Origin: Trichomonas vaginalis G3
Lineage: Eukaryota > Parabasalia > Trichomonadida > Trichomonadidae
Length of the DNA stretch: 64,000 bases
Assembly: GCF_026262505.1 (NCBI RefSeq)
Contig: NC_067204.1
Coordinates: 4,063,797 to 4,127,796, forward strand
Direction: 5' to 3'
Positions 49,639-59,735 of the stretch are shown here, one piece after another (position 1 is the first letter of the stretch; each line of letters begins with the position of its first letter). The notes under the pieces were generated by a model. That model was not told where the DNA came from. It worked only from the letters and a program-made list of their open reading frames with translations, and made no database searches. Both the position numbers and the translations under genes were made by a program.

Positions 49639-50451
49639 TAACTTTTTGAGAGAATGTCAGACCAATCTGAATAAAATAAACTTAATATTTTCTATAATTT
49701 CATACTAGAATAGAATTGGTAATGATATTTAATATCTTTTTGCTTCACTTGTAGAAATTATTTTGAAATTAATTTTTTGTAATCGACAAGATACAATTTT
49801 GTTATGACCAAATGTTGTCACTACTAATTTAAATTCCATTTACAACAGCTACTTTATAAACATCCATCCAAAATTGAAGATTCCTAAAATTTCAAAATGG
49901 AAATATGCAATATGAATGATGAAATCATATCCAATAGTTATGAAATTCATCATACATAAGATAAAAGATAGAAAAATAAGCAAATATGAAAATTTAATGC
50001 ATAATGATATGTGAATAACTGTAAAATTGCAAAACCACATCAGCATCAATTATTGGCATAAATATATATTCTTTTGATTGTATATGCATTTCTGTTTTGG
50101 AAATAACTTTCAGATTAAACTTGTTAAGCCCATTCATAGATAATTTGCACGAAAACAGTTCTGAACAACTTAGAAAATGGTCTTTGTCTAACTACCAGAA
50201 ATAATTTATTGATAGAAATGTCTTTTAAAAAAGAAAATTTCATATTAGGCATCCGTAAAGGTTTTTGTTTGAATGTTGGGGGTTAAGGAGTGTAATAGTC
50301 AAGATATTAGATAACTAAGTGTATGAAGTTGTCATCTATGTTGATAACAGCGGAAAATTAAAAATAATTATTAAATCATAACTTTTTGTCTCATGAAAAC
50401 CATAAAAAAAAGTATAAAACTAAAGGTTTTTAGATTCATAAAAACTAGATT
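49639..50451. other. Noncoding 5' interior of the 6.3-kb transposon
   Basis: AT-rich region between the transposase start and the right TIR. No gene or repeat is seen. Confidence 0.5.
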
Positions 50452-50902
50452 TTTTTTGATATTTTGATTTTTGAGGTATACTTTTAAAAGTGGATTTAAA
50501 GCACTGATGAAAAAACATTAACTTCTGTCGTTATGATTATTGATTTAGACAATAATGATTTTAATCTTTGATTATCAAAGCACTAAAGTCATCTTTTTAA
50601 CATTTGCTTGGTAGCATTAACTCAAGTCTAAAGTACTATTTTATGTGGCACTCTTAGAATTTTTGTATTCATTGTACACGCTGAAATAGTACCATTAAAG
50701 ATATGACGAACTTTACAAAAAACAGTTAGGATACTATAAATCTAACTGCCAATTTATACACTTTCGGCTAAGGAGAAACATAATAAATTTGACGCTTTTC
50801 TTAGCAAGGAAGCCATATTTTTGATTTGATATCATTTTTTAATACAAATTTATATGTGTTAATGCGGGGGTAAACGATAAGCGCAATTACTTTTAGCAAA
50901 CA
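50452..50902 (-). repeat. Right TIR of the 6.3-kb transposon
   Basis: Ends ...GCAATTACTTTTAGCAAAC(A), followed by an A-run of about 17 bases and then GGTAATGGGG. Confidence 0.85.
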
Positions 50903-50927
50903 AAAAAAAAAAAAAAAAGGTAATGGG

Positions 50928-51056
50928 GCCTCCAGGCACTTCGTGCCCTCTAGCCCTGAAGATGTTTAGTATAATGAAGTTTTTTTTTTTTCTTGGGATG
51001 GCCTTCCAGGCACTTCGTGCCCTCTAGCCCATAAAAAGTTTAGTATAAATGAAGTT
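50928..51056 (+). repeat. Duplicated leader with hairpin (GGCACTTCGTGCC)
   Basis: Two copies (50928-50981 and 51001-51056) of CCAGGCACTTCGTGCCCTCTAGCCC followed by GTTTAGTATAA and ATGAAGTTTTT, separated by a T run. Each copy holds the palindrome GGCACTTCGTGCC. The rest of 50903-51192 is noncoding, with TTTTTATTATTATAT just before the methyltransferase ATG. Confidence 0.7.
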
Positions 51057-51192
51057 TTTATTCGGAAAATTGTTAGTCTTCTGGGTCGAAAACATTATAT
51101 AATGTTTCACTTTTCACAAATTATATATGTTTTCATATTTTGTCACTTTTCTGTCACTTTTCAGGTAAAAACATTTTTATTATTATATATAA

Positions 51193-52011
51193 ATGAATTT
51201 TACAAAACCTCCGTTACCGTTCTTTGGAAATAAGAGTAAATGTAAAGATATTATATTGAGAGAACTTAAGAAACTACCGAATGGTCTAACATTTGTAGAT
51301 TTGTTCGGTGGAAGTTTCTATATATCCCATTTGTGCCATATAATATTCCCAGACTCAAAGATTATATGCAATGACTTCGACAACTATATGGACCGTCTCA
51401 AACATATACCAGACACAAACAATATATTGAAAGAGTTAAAAGAAAAGATACCTATAGGTAAGATGGAACGTATACCATTAGATAACAAAAATATTGTGAG
51501 AGAGGTTTTGAAAAAAGCAGAATATATAGACTGGGATAGTATATCTGCTAGACTATTATATAGTGGTTCTATAAGAGTTCATGACATTGAAACACTTATG
51601 TCAAAAGTTTTATATCTTAACTATACAAATGTTTTCAAAGAGGACATAGAAAAATATATTGAGGGTATAGAGTTTGTGAGATGTCATTGGACAGAGTTGT
51701 ATGAAAAATATAAAGACAAGGAAAATGTTTTCTTTATAGTGGACCCGCCGTTCTATAACACATGGGATTTTCAATACCAAGTAGACTGGACTTTGAGAGA
51801 CTCTTTAGAAACTTTAGACGTTTTACATAACCATCCATGCTTTTACTTTACATCCGATAAAAGTGGTTTGGAAACCGTTATGAGATGGTTAGAGGACATA
51901 CATGACTATGAGTTTAGATATGACAAGATAGAATATGAGAGAGGTCCTATAAACCGGAGAAAGTGTCATAACAAAGAAATTTTATTAGTAAGTAAATGTG
52001 GTTTGAAATAG
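51193..52011 (+). CDS. DNA N6-adenine methyltransferase (Dam/D12 type)
   Basis: 272 residues, looks whole. Motif X-like LPFFGNKSK (8-16), SAM-binding motif I TFVDLFGGSFYI (33-44), CNDFDNYMDRLK (59-70), catalytic motif IV IVDPPFYNT (182-190) and an aromatic-rich C-terminal region. This order is that of D12-class (Dam-like) enzymes that methylate adenine in short sites using S-adenosylmethionine. 6mA is reported as the main DNA methylation in T. vaginalis. First gene of the element 3 block. A second, 5'-truncated copy lies at 57436-58101. Confidence 0.85.
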   Translation: MNFTKPPLPFFGNKSKCKDIILRELKKLPNGLTFVDLFGGSFYISHLCHIIFPDSKIICNDFDNYMDRLKHIPDTNNILKELKEKIPIGKMERIPLDNKNIVREVLKKAEYIDWDSISARLLYSGSIRVHDIETLMSKVLYLNYTNVFKEDIEKYIEGIEFVRCHWTELYEKYKDKENVFFIVDPPFYNTWDFQYQVDWTLRDSLETLDVLHNHPCFYFTSDKSGLETVMRWLEDIHDYEFRYDKIEYERGPINRRKCHNKEILLVSKCGLK

Positions 52012-52127
52012 GACTACTTGTTTTAGGTTTTTTCCATTGTGTCATTTATTTATTTGACGTGGCAGAAAAGTACAGAGAATATGAAGATGAACCAATGCCT
52101 GCAAATGTTCAGTATATGTACTCGTAA
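51996..52127 (+). CDS. 43-residue membrane peptide overlapping the methyltransferase end
   Basis: MWFEIGLLVLGF ... then an acidic tail ending ANVQYMYS. One hydrophobic helix near the N-terminus. It starts inside the last codons of the methyltransferase in another frame and ends 23 bp before the next gene. The duplicated copy at 58086 differs in length. Confidence 0.35.
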   Translation: MWFEIGLLVLGFFHCVIYLFDVAEKYREYEDEPMPANVQYMYS

Positions 52128-52150
52128 GAGATATTTTTATCTAATATTAA

Positions 52151-52513
52151 ATGGACGCACAGAACTTAGCGAATGCACAGCAACCTGGACAACCAAACCC
52201 AGAGAATATTCCAAATGAAGTTAGAATACAAACTGCAATGGCAAACTATGGTCAAGTGCCAACAGATGTACAAATGCAAACTGCCATGTCAAATGACGCT
52301 GCGTTAGGTTTGCCACCATGGTATGCAAATATGAGATGGAAAGAGTTTTATACAAACCCTGAAGTGGGATATAAACAACTTTATGCAGATGACGCGAACA
52401 CAGGAGTTGACCCAGAATATGTTTTCTACCAGAGGAGAAACAGAATGTATGAGCTCCAGTTAAAGAATGCTATAGAACTCAACAGGAAACGTAAGAGACT
52501 AGGCGGACATTAG
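52151..52513 (+). CDS. Asn/Gln-rich small Maverick protein (copy A)
   Basis: 120 residues (MDAQNLANAQQPGQPN ...). Two short repeats (NYGQVPTDVQMQTAMSN and EVRIQTAMANYG), then a Trp/Tyr region (LPPWYANMRWKEFY) and a basic C-terminus ELNRKRKRLGGH. The GGH end suggests a processed virion peptide, as in adenoviral precursors. Motif GATATTTTTATC precedes the start. Function unknown. Confidence 0.6.
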   Translation: MDAQNLANAQQPGQPNPENIPNEVRIQTAMANYGQVPTDVQMQTAMSNDAALGLPPWYANMRWKEFYTNPEVGYKQLYADDANTGVDPEYVFYQRRNRMYELQLKNAIELNRKRKRLGGH

Positions 52514-52531
52514 ATTTTTACATATAGTAAA

Positions 52532-52774
52532 ATGGGTTTCTTCAGTAAGATAGGAAACTTCTTTCGAAATGTTGGAAGAGGTATATGGAATGGAATAAAA
52601 TCTGTCGGAAGAGGAATTTGGAACGGTGTCAAAAATATTGGTAAAAGGGTAGGTCAGTTCGTTGGTATTATACCTAAAGACCCTGAACCAGAAGAGCAAG
52701 CTCCTGTTATACAACAGCCTGAACCTGCACCACAGTCTAGTTGGCAACCAAATCCAACACCTCAACCGTATTAA
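52532..52774 (+). CDS. Amphipathic pVI-like small protein (copy A)
   Basis: 80 residues. The first 45 are an amphipathic tandem (FFRNVGRGIWNGIKSVGRG and following NGVKNIGKR) typical of membrane-lytic peptides such as the N-terminus of adenovirus protein VI; a Pro/Gln-rich tail follows. The membrane-disrupting role is an inference. It is followed 4 bp later by the convergent penton-like gene. Looks whole. Confidence 0.55.
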   Translation: MGFFSKIGNFFRNVGRGIWNGIKSVGRGIWNGVKNIGKRVGQFVGIIPKDPEPEEQAPVIQQPEPAPQSSWQPNPTPQPY

Positions 52775-52778
52775 AAAA

Positions 52779-53627
52779 TTATATTTTTACCGTTCGATAG
52801 TAGTTGTATATGAAACTAAGTTCTAAGTAAAACACATGGTATAATGGAATTATTCTTTTTCTTCCATCTGTAGTAAACCATACTTGAAAGTCTGAAATAC
52901 TTCCACTTGGTGGTTCGTATAACTTTGTAGGTTTTTCGTAAAAGTCATTTGCCAAGCATAAGAAAGAGTTTTGGGCGCCAGAAAATGAAGCATGAACAAT
53001 AATAGCAGCTGGGTCGAAAACATCTTTAAATAAATATGGTTCATCTCTTGCATATCGACTGTAAATATTTGCTAAAGGAAGTTCGACTTTCTGATTTAAC
53101 ATTCTTTGCAAATAATACCATGACATTGCAGTGAATTCTGTATATATTTGTTCGTCTTTATTTGGATTGTTTTCGTAGATTTGAAATGACACTTGTGAAT
53201 TTTGTTTGTCATATACAATTCTCACATAAAGTGTGCTCTCGGTATTTGCATATTCATCAGCATATTTTGCATAACATGAATTTATTTTATCTTCTATATT
53301 TTTTAACGCAGTCTGTAGAGAAGATGAAAGGTCAACTTGTATTAGCTCAATTTCTTCCCACATTTTTCGTTTCCCTTCAGATATATAATCTATATGAAAC
53401 CTTACAATAAATGGAAAACTTTTATCTTCTACAGACACAAACTTCATTCTACGAAAGCCAATAGCTTTTGTGACAGATGGGTCTCTTAGCCATCTTAATG
53501 GGTAGTCAAAACGATAGCCTTCATGCTTTACGGTCTCTGTCTCAAACTTTTGACCGACATTAGTAAAAAGTTCATCTAATGGTTTAGTTGTAGCAACTCT
53601 TGAATTTTCTTTTTCTATTGGAAGCAT
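52779..53627 (-). CDS. Penton-like minor capsid protein candidate, element 3 copy A
   Basis: 282 residues, looks whole. YRFDYPLRWLRD near residue 45, IVHASFSGAQNSFLCLANDF and FQVWFTTDGRKRIIPLYH in the C-terminal half and the final strand LELSFIYN. The pattern is shared with 8646-9503 and with the second copy at 58869-59717, from which it differs at only a handful of residues. It diverges from the fibre gene, with 18 bp between starts and a shared TTTTATCTAGAATAAAA leader. Confidence 0.55.
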   Translation of the reverse strand: MLPIEKENSRVATTKPLDELFTNVGQKFETETVKHEGYRFDYPLRWLRDPSVTKAIGFRRMKFVSVEDKSFPFIVRFHIDYISEGKRKMWEEIELIQVDLSSSLQTALKNIEDKINSCYAKYADEYANTESTLYVRIVYDKQNSQVSFQIYENNPNKDEQIYTEFTAMSWYYLQRMLNQKVELPLANIYSRYARDEPYLFKDVFDPAAIIVHASFSGAQNSFLCLANDFYEKPTKLYEPPSGSISDFQVWFTTDGRKRIIPLYHVFYLELSFIYNYYRTVKI

Positions 53628-53645
53628 ATTTTATCTAGAATAAAA

Positions 53646-55514
53646 ATGTCAAATGAAACAGCGTCTATGAGAGAAATACAACACAACCGACAACTCATTA
53701 TGCAAGCTCTAAATAAGAACACAACAAACTTTTCAAACTATTCTAAGATATCTGAGTCATTGAAAGAAGGAAACTTTAAAAATGACAATAAACCCAATGA
53801 ACGATGTGAGTTTCCTGTTTCAAGACAATAAGAACCATACTGTCTGTAATAATCCAACAAAAGGAACTTTAAACGAGAAACCTATAAATGAACTTCTTTG
53901 AAAACAGATGTTGACAACAAAGCTGACAAAGAATATGTAGACGATGCATAAGCAAAAGAAGAAGAAAGAGCTAACAATGCTTATGCAACAAAAGAACATA
54001 CTCATCCTGAACTAGCAGACAAAACATATGTTGACATAAAATGTCAAGTGAAGTGACGAGAGCTGAAAACGAATATTCTAAAAAGACTCATACACATTCT
54101 ATATCTGAAATAACAGACTTACAAGAAACCTTAAACAGGAAAAGTGCCGTTGGACATACACATACCATTGCAAATATTACAAACTTACAAGAAACCTTAA
54201 ACAGGAAAAGTGCCGTTGGACATACACATACCATTGCAAATATTACAAACTTACAAGAAACCTTAAACAGGAAAAGTGCCGTTGGACATACACATACCAT
54301 TGCAAATATTACAAACTTACAAGAAACCTTAAACAGGAAAAGTGCCGTTGGACATACACATTCTATATCTGAAATAACAGACTTACAAGAAACCTTAAAC
54401 AGGAAAAGTGCCGTTGGACATACACATTCTATATCTGAAATAACAGACTTAAACGTTAGCCTTGAAAATAAAGCAGATAAAACATATGTCAATGAAATAT
54501 ACCAAAGTTTGATAGGAACAAAAATATTGAAACTATTGTTGGTGACTTTTCTGTCAATGAAGAAAATAAATATTTTAGATGGCAGTTTTGTACAGTCCTT
54601 AGAAAATGGTACACGGTGTAAACTCATTCCGAAAAATAACAATGAAATGTATGTAAGCTATAAAAAGAATGATGGTACACAAGTTAAAGTTCCATTAGAC
54701 AACAACTGCTACTTAAACTTATATGGAGACGAACAAAAGAAATATTTAAGAGTTTATGAAATGACAGATATGACATTGCCTGACCCAGCTCCAGCACCAT
54801 ATTATTATGACTATGGAGATGACGTCAGAACACCACATGTAGATGAACAAAAGCTAACATTATATTTAGATTATTATAGATATAAAAAGATATAATGCAA
54901 TAGAAAAAACGAGAATAGTATACTATTATGAAGATGACAGAAATAAATATTATAGTCAAGATTTTACCTACCTGAAAACATAAGATTATATTATAAAAAT
55001 ATTCTGACACAAACCAGAAGAAACCTGAAATAGTTGCACTATATTTAAGTTCAAAAGAGACAATCCTATAATGTCTCATATGTTTGATTTAATGAACCCA
55101 GTAGGTTCTATTTATACATCTATGGAAGCAAGAGGTCCTCAAGTAATGTTTGGTGTTGGTGCATGGGAACAAATAGTCGACAGGTTTTTGTATTGTGCAA
55201 ACTCTTCAAAGGAAACAGGTGGAAGTAAAACGATTTCAGGTGAAAATTTACCTGCACACAGTCACTACATAGATTTAAGTACATCTCAAGCAGGTTGCAT
55301 AGGCATAGATATTGGGATTGGTCAGGAATGACAAAAGGTAAAGGATATGATGTTAAAGACGACGTTAAGTTTGCTAATAATTGTTACTGGAGTACACTCA
55401 GGGAAGAAGGAAACCAATACACATTTCGTTTCAGGATATACGCAAACAACGGGACAAAGTAAAGAATACATGCCACCTTACATGACAGTTTACGCATGGT
55501 ATAGAATTGCTTAG
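53646..55514 (+). pseudogene. Element 3 fibre gene, copy A (broken)
   Basis: It begins MSNETASMREIQHNR, like the intact-looking copy at 59736-61025. It carries a block of 66-bp repeats (54115-54445) and a tip region with NPVGSIYTSMEARG and FLYCANSS. It has about six or more breaks. Its 3' end is interlocked with the convergent integrase copy. Confidence 0.75.
54115..54445 (+). repeat. 66-bp coding repeats in fibre copy A (about five units)
   Basis: The 22-residue unit LQETLNRKSAVGHTHTIANI recurs nearly unchanged, the T-H-T-H and S-E-I-T versions alternating. It is the pattern of a shaft or coiled-coil repeat; the same repeat also fills 57180-57430. Confidence 0.85.
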
Positions 55515-56468
55515 TCGTCATTTTCAACTTCTTTAGCATATTCGTCAGGAGTTGTCTTATATTTGTTAGGAACTGTCTTGAAAGTATACCACCTTGAACT
55601 TTGACAAGTTTGAAACGAGGTCTGACAATAGTAGTTTTATCTTCTGCTTGCAGTGTGTACATTTTGCCATGTTGCCTAAAACTTCATAATATTCTCTTGT
55701 ATACTTTCTTCTATTTTTACGAACACGAATGTGAGTACCTGTCGGGTTCCCATTGTTGTCATAGTCAATAGTATTTTCATATGGGTCGCGTTTAGGTATT
55801 TCTATTTTTACTTTGTCACCTTTCTGAAGTTTGAAGCCCGGGATTCTTTTCTTGTTTGTCCTTTTTGACTAAATTATTAAATATATAGTCTTTCTCTAAG
55901 TCAGGGTTGTTTTTCATTTCTCGGGGAGTGGTTTCCCAAACCTTTTTGTTTACGGTTATTGTAAATATTTAAAACTTGTCTCATCTTTGCCATGGAGAAG
56001 TGTCATACTTGTCGTCATATGACATTTCATTTGCTTCACCACCTTGTGGTTGGTTTAAGTCTCTTAACATTTTTATACAACCGTCAATGACACCAAGAGC
56101 AGAATGGTTTTGGTCGACAATGAAATATTGGTTTACATTTTTTGAACGCAGATAGTTTTTAATATCATCTGATTTGAAAGAACTTTCACAGTCAGATGTC
56201 AGTTTTGTTGGATGGTATTTGTTCAACGAATATTGTCAAAGCAGTTTTCACATCTAAAATATTTTTTGGACCATAATGGTAATGGCTTCACAGTATCTTG
56301 TGTTTTGACAACAAATATTAACCAGTATGGAGGTCCATCTGTTCTAACTCTCGAATGTTTTCCAAGATATCCATAAACCAAGCATTTGGTGTTGAACTAA
56401 AGATTTTTATCATGAGTGCTTTCTTTTGTCGCTTTAGAAACATAGGGGTCCTTGTTCGGATTCGTCAT
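55511..56468 (-). pseudogene. Element 3 integrase, copy A (broken)
   Basis: Second copy of the gene at 61022-61981, reading leftward from 56468. Contains the rve segment with DCESSFKSDD and HSALGVIDGCIKMLRDLN. It has about six breaks. Confidence 0.75.
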
Positions 56469-56485
56469 TTTTTACCCTATAAGAA

Positions 56486-56867
56486 ATGGGTTTATTTGGC
56501 GCATTAGCAGGAGTTGCATCCAGATTTTTGCCGCAGTGGGAACAATAGCCAGAGGTGCATTTGGAATTGGAAAGAAGATTTTGAGTACATTAGGTATACT
56601 TAAAGAGAAAGCACAACCTATTATACAAACTGTACAGAAAGGTTGGGATGTAGCACGAGATGCACAAATCTTATTCCAAATCCTGACAAGAGGAAAAGTT
56701 CAAGGATGGATGGACAATGTAGGAAGACAAGCAGGAAACTATTATAACAAAGCAAATGACTACTATAACCAAGCAGGACACTAATAGTGACCAAGGTGAA
56801 AGATTTTTAACAGAGGATATAACCATGCACAACAATGGGTAAACAATAACCAACCTCAAATGGACAG
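56486..56867 (+). pseudogene. pVI-like protein, copy A (broken)
   Basis: Copy of the gene at 61998-62399, starting MGLFGALAG and containing the GIGKKILSTLGIL helix and YYNKANDYYNQAGH. It has about three breaks; its 3' end joins fibre sequence at about 56868. Confidence 0.65.
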
Positions 56868-57431
56868 ATGAGTTTTCTGTTTCAAGACAATAAGAACCAT
56901 ACTGTCTGTATAAATCCAACAAAAGGAACTTTAAACGAGAAACCTATAAATGAACTTCTTTTGAAAACAGATGTTGACAACAAAGCTGACAAAGAATATG
57001 TAGACGATGCAATAGCAAAAAGAAGAAGAAAGAGCTAACAATGCTTATGCAACAAAAGAACTACTTCATCCTGAACTAGCAGACAAAACATATGTTGACA
57101 ATAAAATGTCAAGTGAAGTGACGAGAGCTGAAAACGAATATTCTAAAAAGACTCATACACCATTCTATATCTGAAATAACAGACTTACAAGAAACCTTAA
57201 ACAGGAAAAGTGCCGTTGGACATACACATACCATTGCAAATATACAAACTTACAAGAAACCTTAAACAGGAAAAGTGCCGTTGGACATACACATACCATT
57301 GCAAAATATTACAAACTTACAAGAAACCTTAAACAGGAAAAGTGCCGTTGGACATACACATACCATTGCAAATATTACAAACTTACAAGAAACCTTAAAC
57401 AGGAAAAGTGCCGTTGGACATACACATTCTA
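56868..57431 (+). pseudogene. Fibre gene fragment at the duplication junction
   Basis: Sequence from the middle of a fibre gene (FLFQDNKNHTV region through about four 66-bp repeat units), joined on the left to pVI-like sequence and on the right to the methyltransferase. It has about five breaks. It is an orphan segment made by rearrangement or by assembly. Confidence 0.65.
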
Positions 57432-57435
57432 AATA

Positions 57436-58101
57436 TTTCCTGACTCAAAGATTATATGCAATGACTTCGACAACTATATGAACCGTCTCAAACATATACC
57501 AGACACAAACAAAATATTGAAAGAGTTAAAAGAAAAGATACCTATAGGTAAGATGGAACGTATACCATTAGATAAGAAAGATATTGTCAGAGAGGTTTTG
57601 AAAAAAGCAGAGTATATTGACTGGGATAGTATATCTTCTAGACTATTGTATAGTGGTTCTATAAGAGTTCATGACATTGAAACACTTATGTCAAACGTTT
57701 TATATCTTAACTATACAAATGTTTTCAAAGAGGACATAGAAAAATATATTGAGGGTATAGAGTTTGTGAGATGTCATTGGACAGAGTTGTATGAAAAATA
57801 TAAAGACAAGGAAAATGTTTTCTTTATAGTGGACCCGCCGTTCTTTAACACATACGATTTTCAATACCAAGCAGACTGGACTTTGAGAGACTCTTTAGAA
57901 ACTTTAGACGTTTTACATAACCATCCATGCTTTTACTTTACATCCGATAAAAGTGGTTTGGAAAGTGTCATGAGATGGTTAGAGGACATACATGACTATG
58001 AGTTTAGATACGATAAGATAGAATATGAGAGAGGTCCTATAAACTGGAGAAAGTGTCATAACAAAGAAATTTTACTAGTAAGTAAATGTGGTTTGAAATA
58101 G
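57436..58101 (+). pseudogene. Element 3 methyltransferase, copy B (5'-truncated)
   Basis: Corresponds to 51346-52011 at an offset of 6,090 bp with few changes. It keeps motif IV (IVDPPFFNT) and lacks the region that encodes motifs X and I, because the fibre fragment joins here. Confidence 0.8.
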
Positions 58102-58216
58102 GACTACTTGTTTTAGGTTTTTCCATTGTGTCATTTACTTATTTGACGTGGCAGAAAGATATAGAGAATATGAAGATGAACCAATGCCTGCAAATGTTCA
58201 GCATATGTACTCGTAA
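58086..58216 (+). CDS. Small membrane peptide, copy B
   Basis: Second copy of the frame at 51996-52127, starting MWFEIGLLVLGF. The two copies differ in one homopolymer length, so one of them reads differently in its second half. The real product is uncertain. Confidence 0.25.
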
Positions 58217-58239
58217 GAGATATTTTTATCTAATATTAA

Positions 58240-58603
58240 ATGGACGCACAGAACTTAGCGAATGCACAGCAACCTGGACAACCAAACCCAGAGAATATTC
58301 CAAATGAAGTTAGAATACAAACTGCAATGGCAAAACTATGGTCAAGTGCCAACAGATGTACAAATGCAAACTGCCATGTCAAATGACGCTGCGTTAGGTT
58401 TGCCACCATGGTATGCAAATATGAGATGGAAAGAGTTTTATACAAACCCCGAAGTGGGATATAAACAACTCTATGCAGATGACGCGAACACAGGAGTTGA
58501 CCCAGAGTATGTTTTCTACCAGAGGAGAAATAGAATGTATGAGCTCCAGTTAAAGAATGCTATGGAACTCAGAAGGAAACGTAAGAGACTAGGCGGACAT
58601 TAG
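58240..58603 (+). pseudogene. Asn/Gln-rich small protein, copy B
   Basis: Second copy of 52151-52513, ending LRRKRKRLGGH. It has about one break. Confidence 0.55.
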
Positions 58604-58621
58604 ATTTTTACATATAGTAAA

Positions 58622-58864
58622 ATGGGTTTCTTTGGAAGAATAGGAAACTTCTTTCGAAATGTTGGAAGAGGTATGTGGAATGGAATAAAAACCGTAGGAA
58701 GAGGAATTTGGAACGGAGTCAAAAATATTGGTAAAAGAGTAGGTCAGTTCGTTGGTATTATACCTAAAGACCCTGAACCAGAAGAACAAGCTCCTGTTAT
58801 ACAACAGCCTGAACCTGCACCACAGTCTAGTTGGCAACCAAATCCAACACCTCAACCGTATTAA
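58622..58864 (+). CDS. Amphipathic pVI-like small protein, copy B
   Basis: 80 residues (MGFFGRIGNFFRNVGRG ...), near-identical to the product of 52532-52774 with conservative changes (SK to GR, S to T), which suggests coding constraint on both copies. See copy A. Confidence 0.55.
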   Translation: MGFFGRIGNFFRNVGRGMWNGIKTVGRGIWNGVKNIGKRVGQFVGIIPKDPEPEEQAPVIQQPEPAPQSSWQPNPTPQPY

Positions 58865-58868
58865 AAAA

Positions 58869-59717
58869 TTATATTTTTACCGTTCGATAGTAGTTGTATA
58901 TGAAACTAAGTTCTAAGTAAAACGCATGGTATAATGGAATTATTCTCTTTCTTCCATCTGTAGTAAACCATACTTGAAAGTCTGAAATACTTCCACTTGG
59001 TGGTTCGTATAACTTTGTAGGTTTTTCGTAAAAGTCATTTGCCAAGCATAAGAAAGAGTTTTGGGCGCCAGAAAATGAAGCATGAACAATAATAGCAGCT
59101 GGGTCGAAAACATCTTTAAATAAATATGGTTCATCTCTTGCATATCGACTGTAAATATTTGCTAAAGGAAGTTCGACTTTCTGATTTAACATTCTTTGCA
59201 AATAATACCATGACATTGCAGTGAATTCTGTATATATTTGTTCGTCTTTCTTTGGATTGTCTTCGTAGATTTGAAATGACACTTGTGAATTTTGTTTGTC
59301 ATATACAATTCTCACATAAAGTGTGCTCTCGGTATTTGCATATTCATCAGCATATTTTGCATAACATGAATTTATTTTATCTTCTATATTTTTTAACGCA
59401 GTCTGTAGAGAAGATGAAAGGTCAACTTGTATTAGCTCAATTTCTTCCCACATTTTTCGTTTCCCTTCAGATATATAATCTATATGAAACCTTACAATAA
59501 ATGGAAAACTTTTATCTTCTACAGACACAAACTTCATTCTACGAAAGCCAATAGCTTTTGTGACGGATGGGTCTCTTAACCATCTCAATGGGTAGTCAAA
59601 ACGATAGCCTTCATGCTTTACGGTCTCTGTCTCAAACTTTTGACCTACGTTAGTAAAAAGTTCATCTAATGGTTTAGTTGTAGCAACTCTTGAATTTTCT
59701 TTTTCTATTGAAAGCAT
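58869..59717 (-). CDS. Penton-like minor capsid protein candidate, copy B
   Basis: 282 residues, looks whole; differs from 52779-53627 at only a few positions (for example NNPNK to DNPKK). Same neighbours and leader as copy A. Confidence 0.55.
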   Translation of the reverse strand: MLSIEKENSRVATTKPLDELFTNVGQKFETETVKHEGYRFDYPLRWLRDPSVTKAIGFRRMKFVSVEDKSFPFIVRFHIDYISEGKRKMWEEIELIQVDLSSSLQTALKNIEDKINSCYAKYADEYANTESTLYVRIVYDKQNSQVSFQIYEDNPKKDEQIYTEFTAMSWYYLQRMLNQKVELPLANIYSRYARDEPYLFKDVFDPAAIIVHASFSGAQNSFLCLANDFYEKPTKLYEPPSGSISDFQVWFTTDGRKRIIPLYHAFYLELSFIYNYYRTVKI

Positions 59718-59735
59718 ATTTTATCTAGAATAAAA

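Larger units (their letters stand above)
44624..50902. mobile_element. 6.3-kb DDE DNA transposon with about 450-bp TIRs
   Basis: TIRs at 44624-45075 and 50452-50902 begin TGTTTGCTAAAAGTAATTGC. It carries one transposase gene on the minus strand. No matching target duplication is visible: the left flank reads TTCAAAGTA and the right flank is a poly-A run. TIRs are nearly identical apart from small differences such as a C-run length, so insertion is fairly recent. The superfamily is not settled; the layout with a large insert before the last catalytic residue recalls hAT and P elements. Confidence 0.85.

Noticed and set aside
51193-52011. Bacterial contamination as the source of the methyltransferase
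   Set aside because: It is embedded between Maverick genes, shares their T-rich start motif and is duplicated with them.
54088-54642. 184-codon minus-strand frame over the fibre repeats
   Set aside because: Opposite-strand shadow of the repeated fibre shaft.
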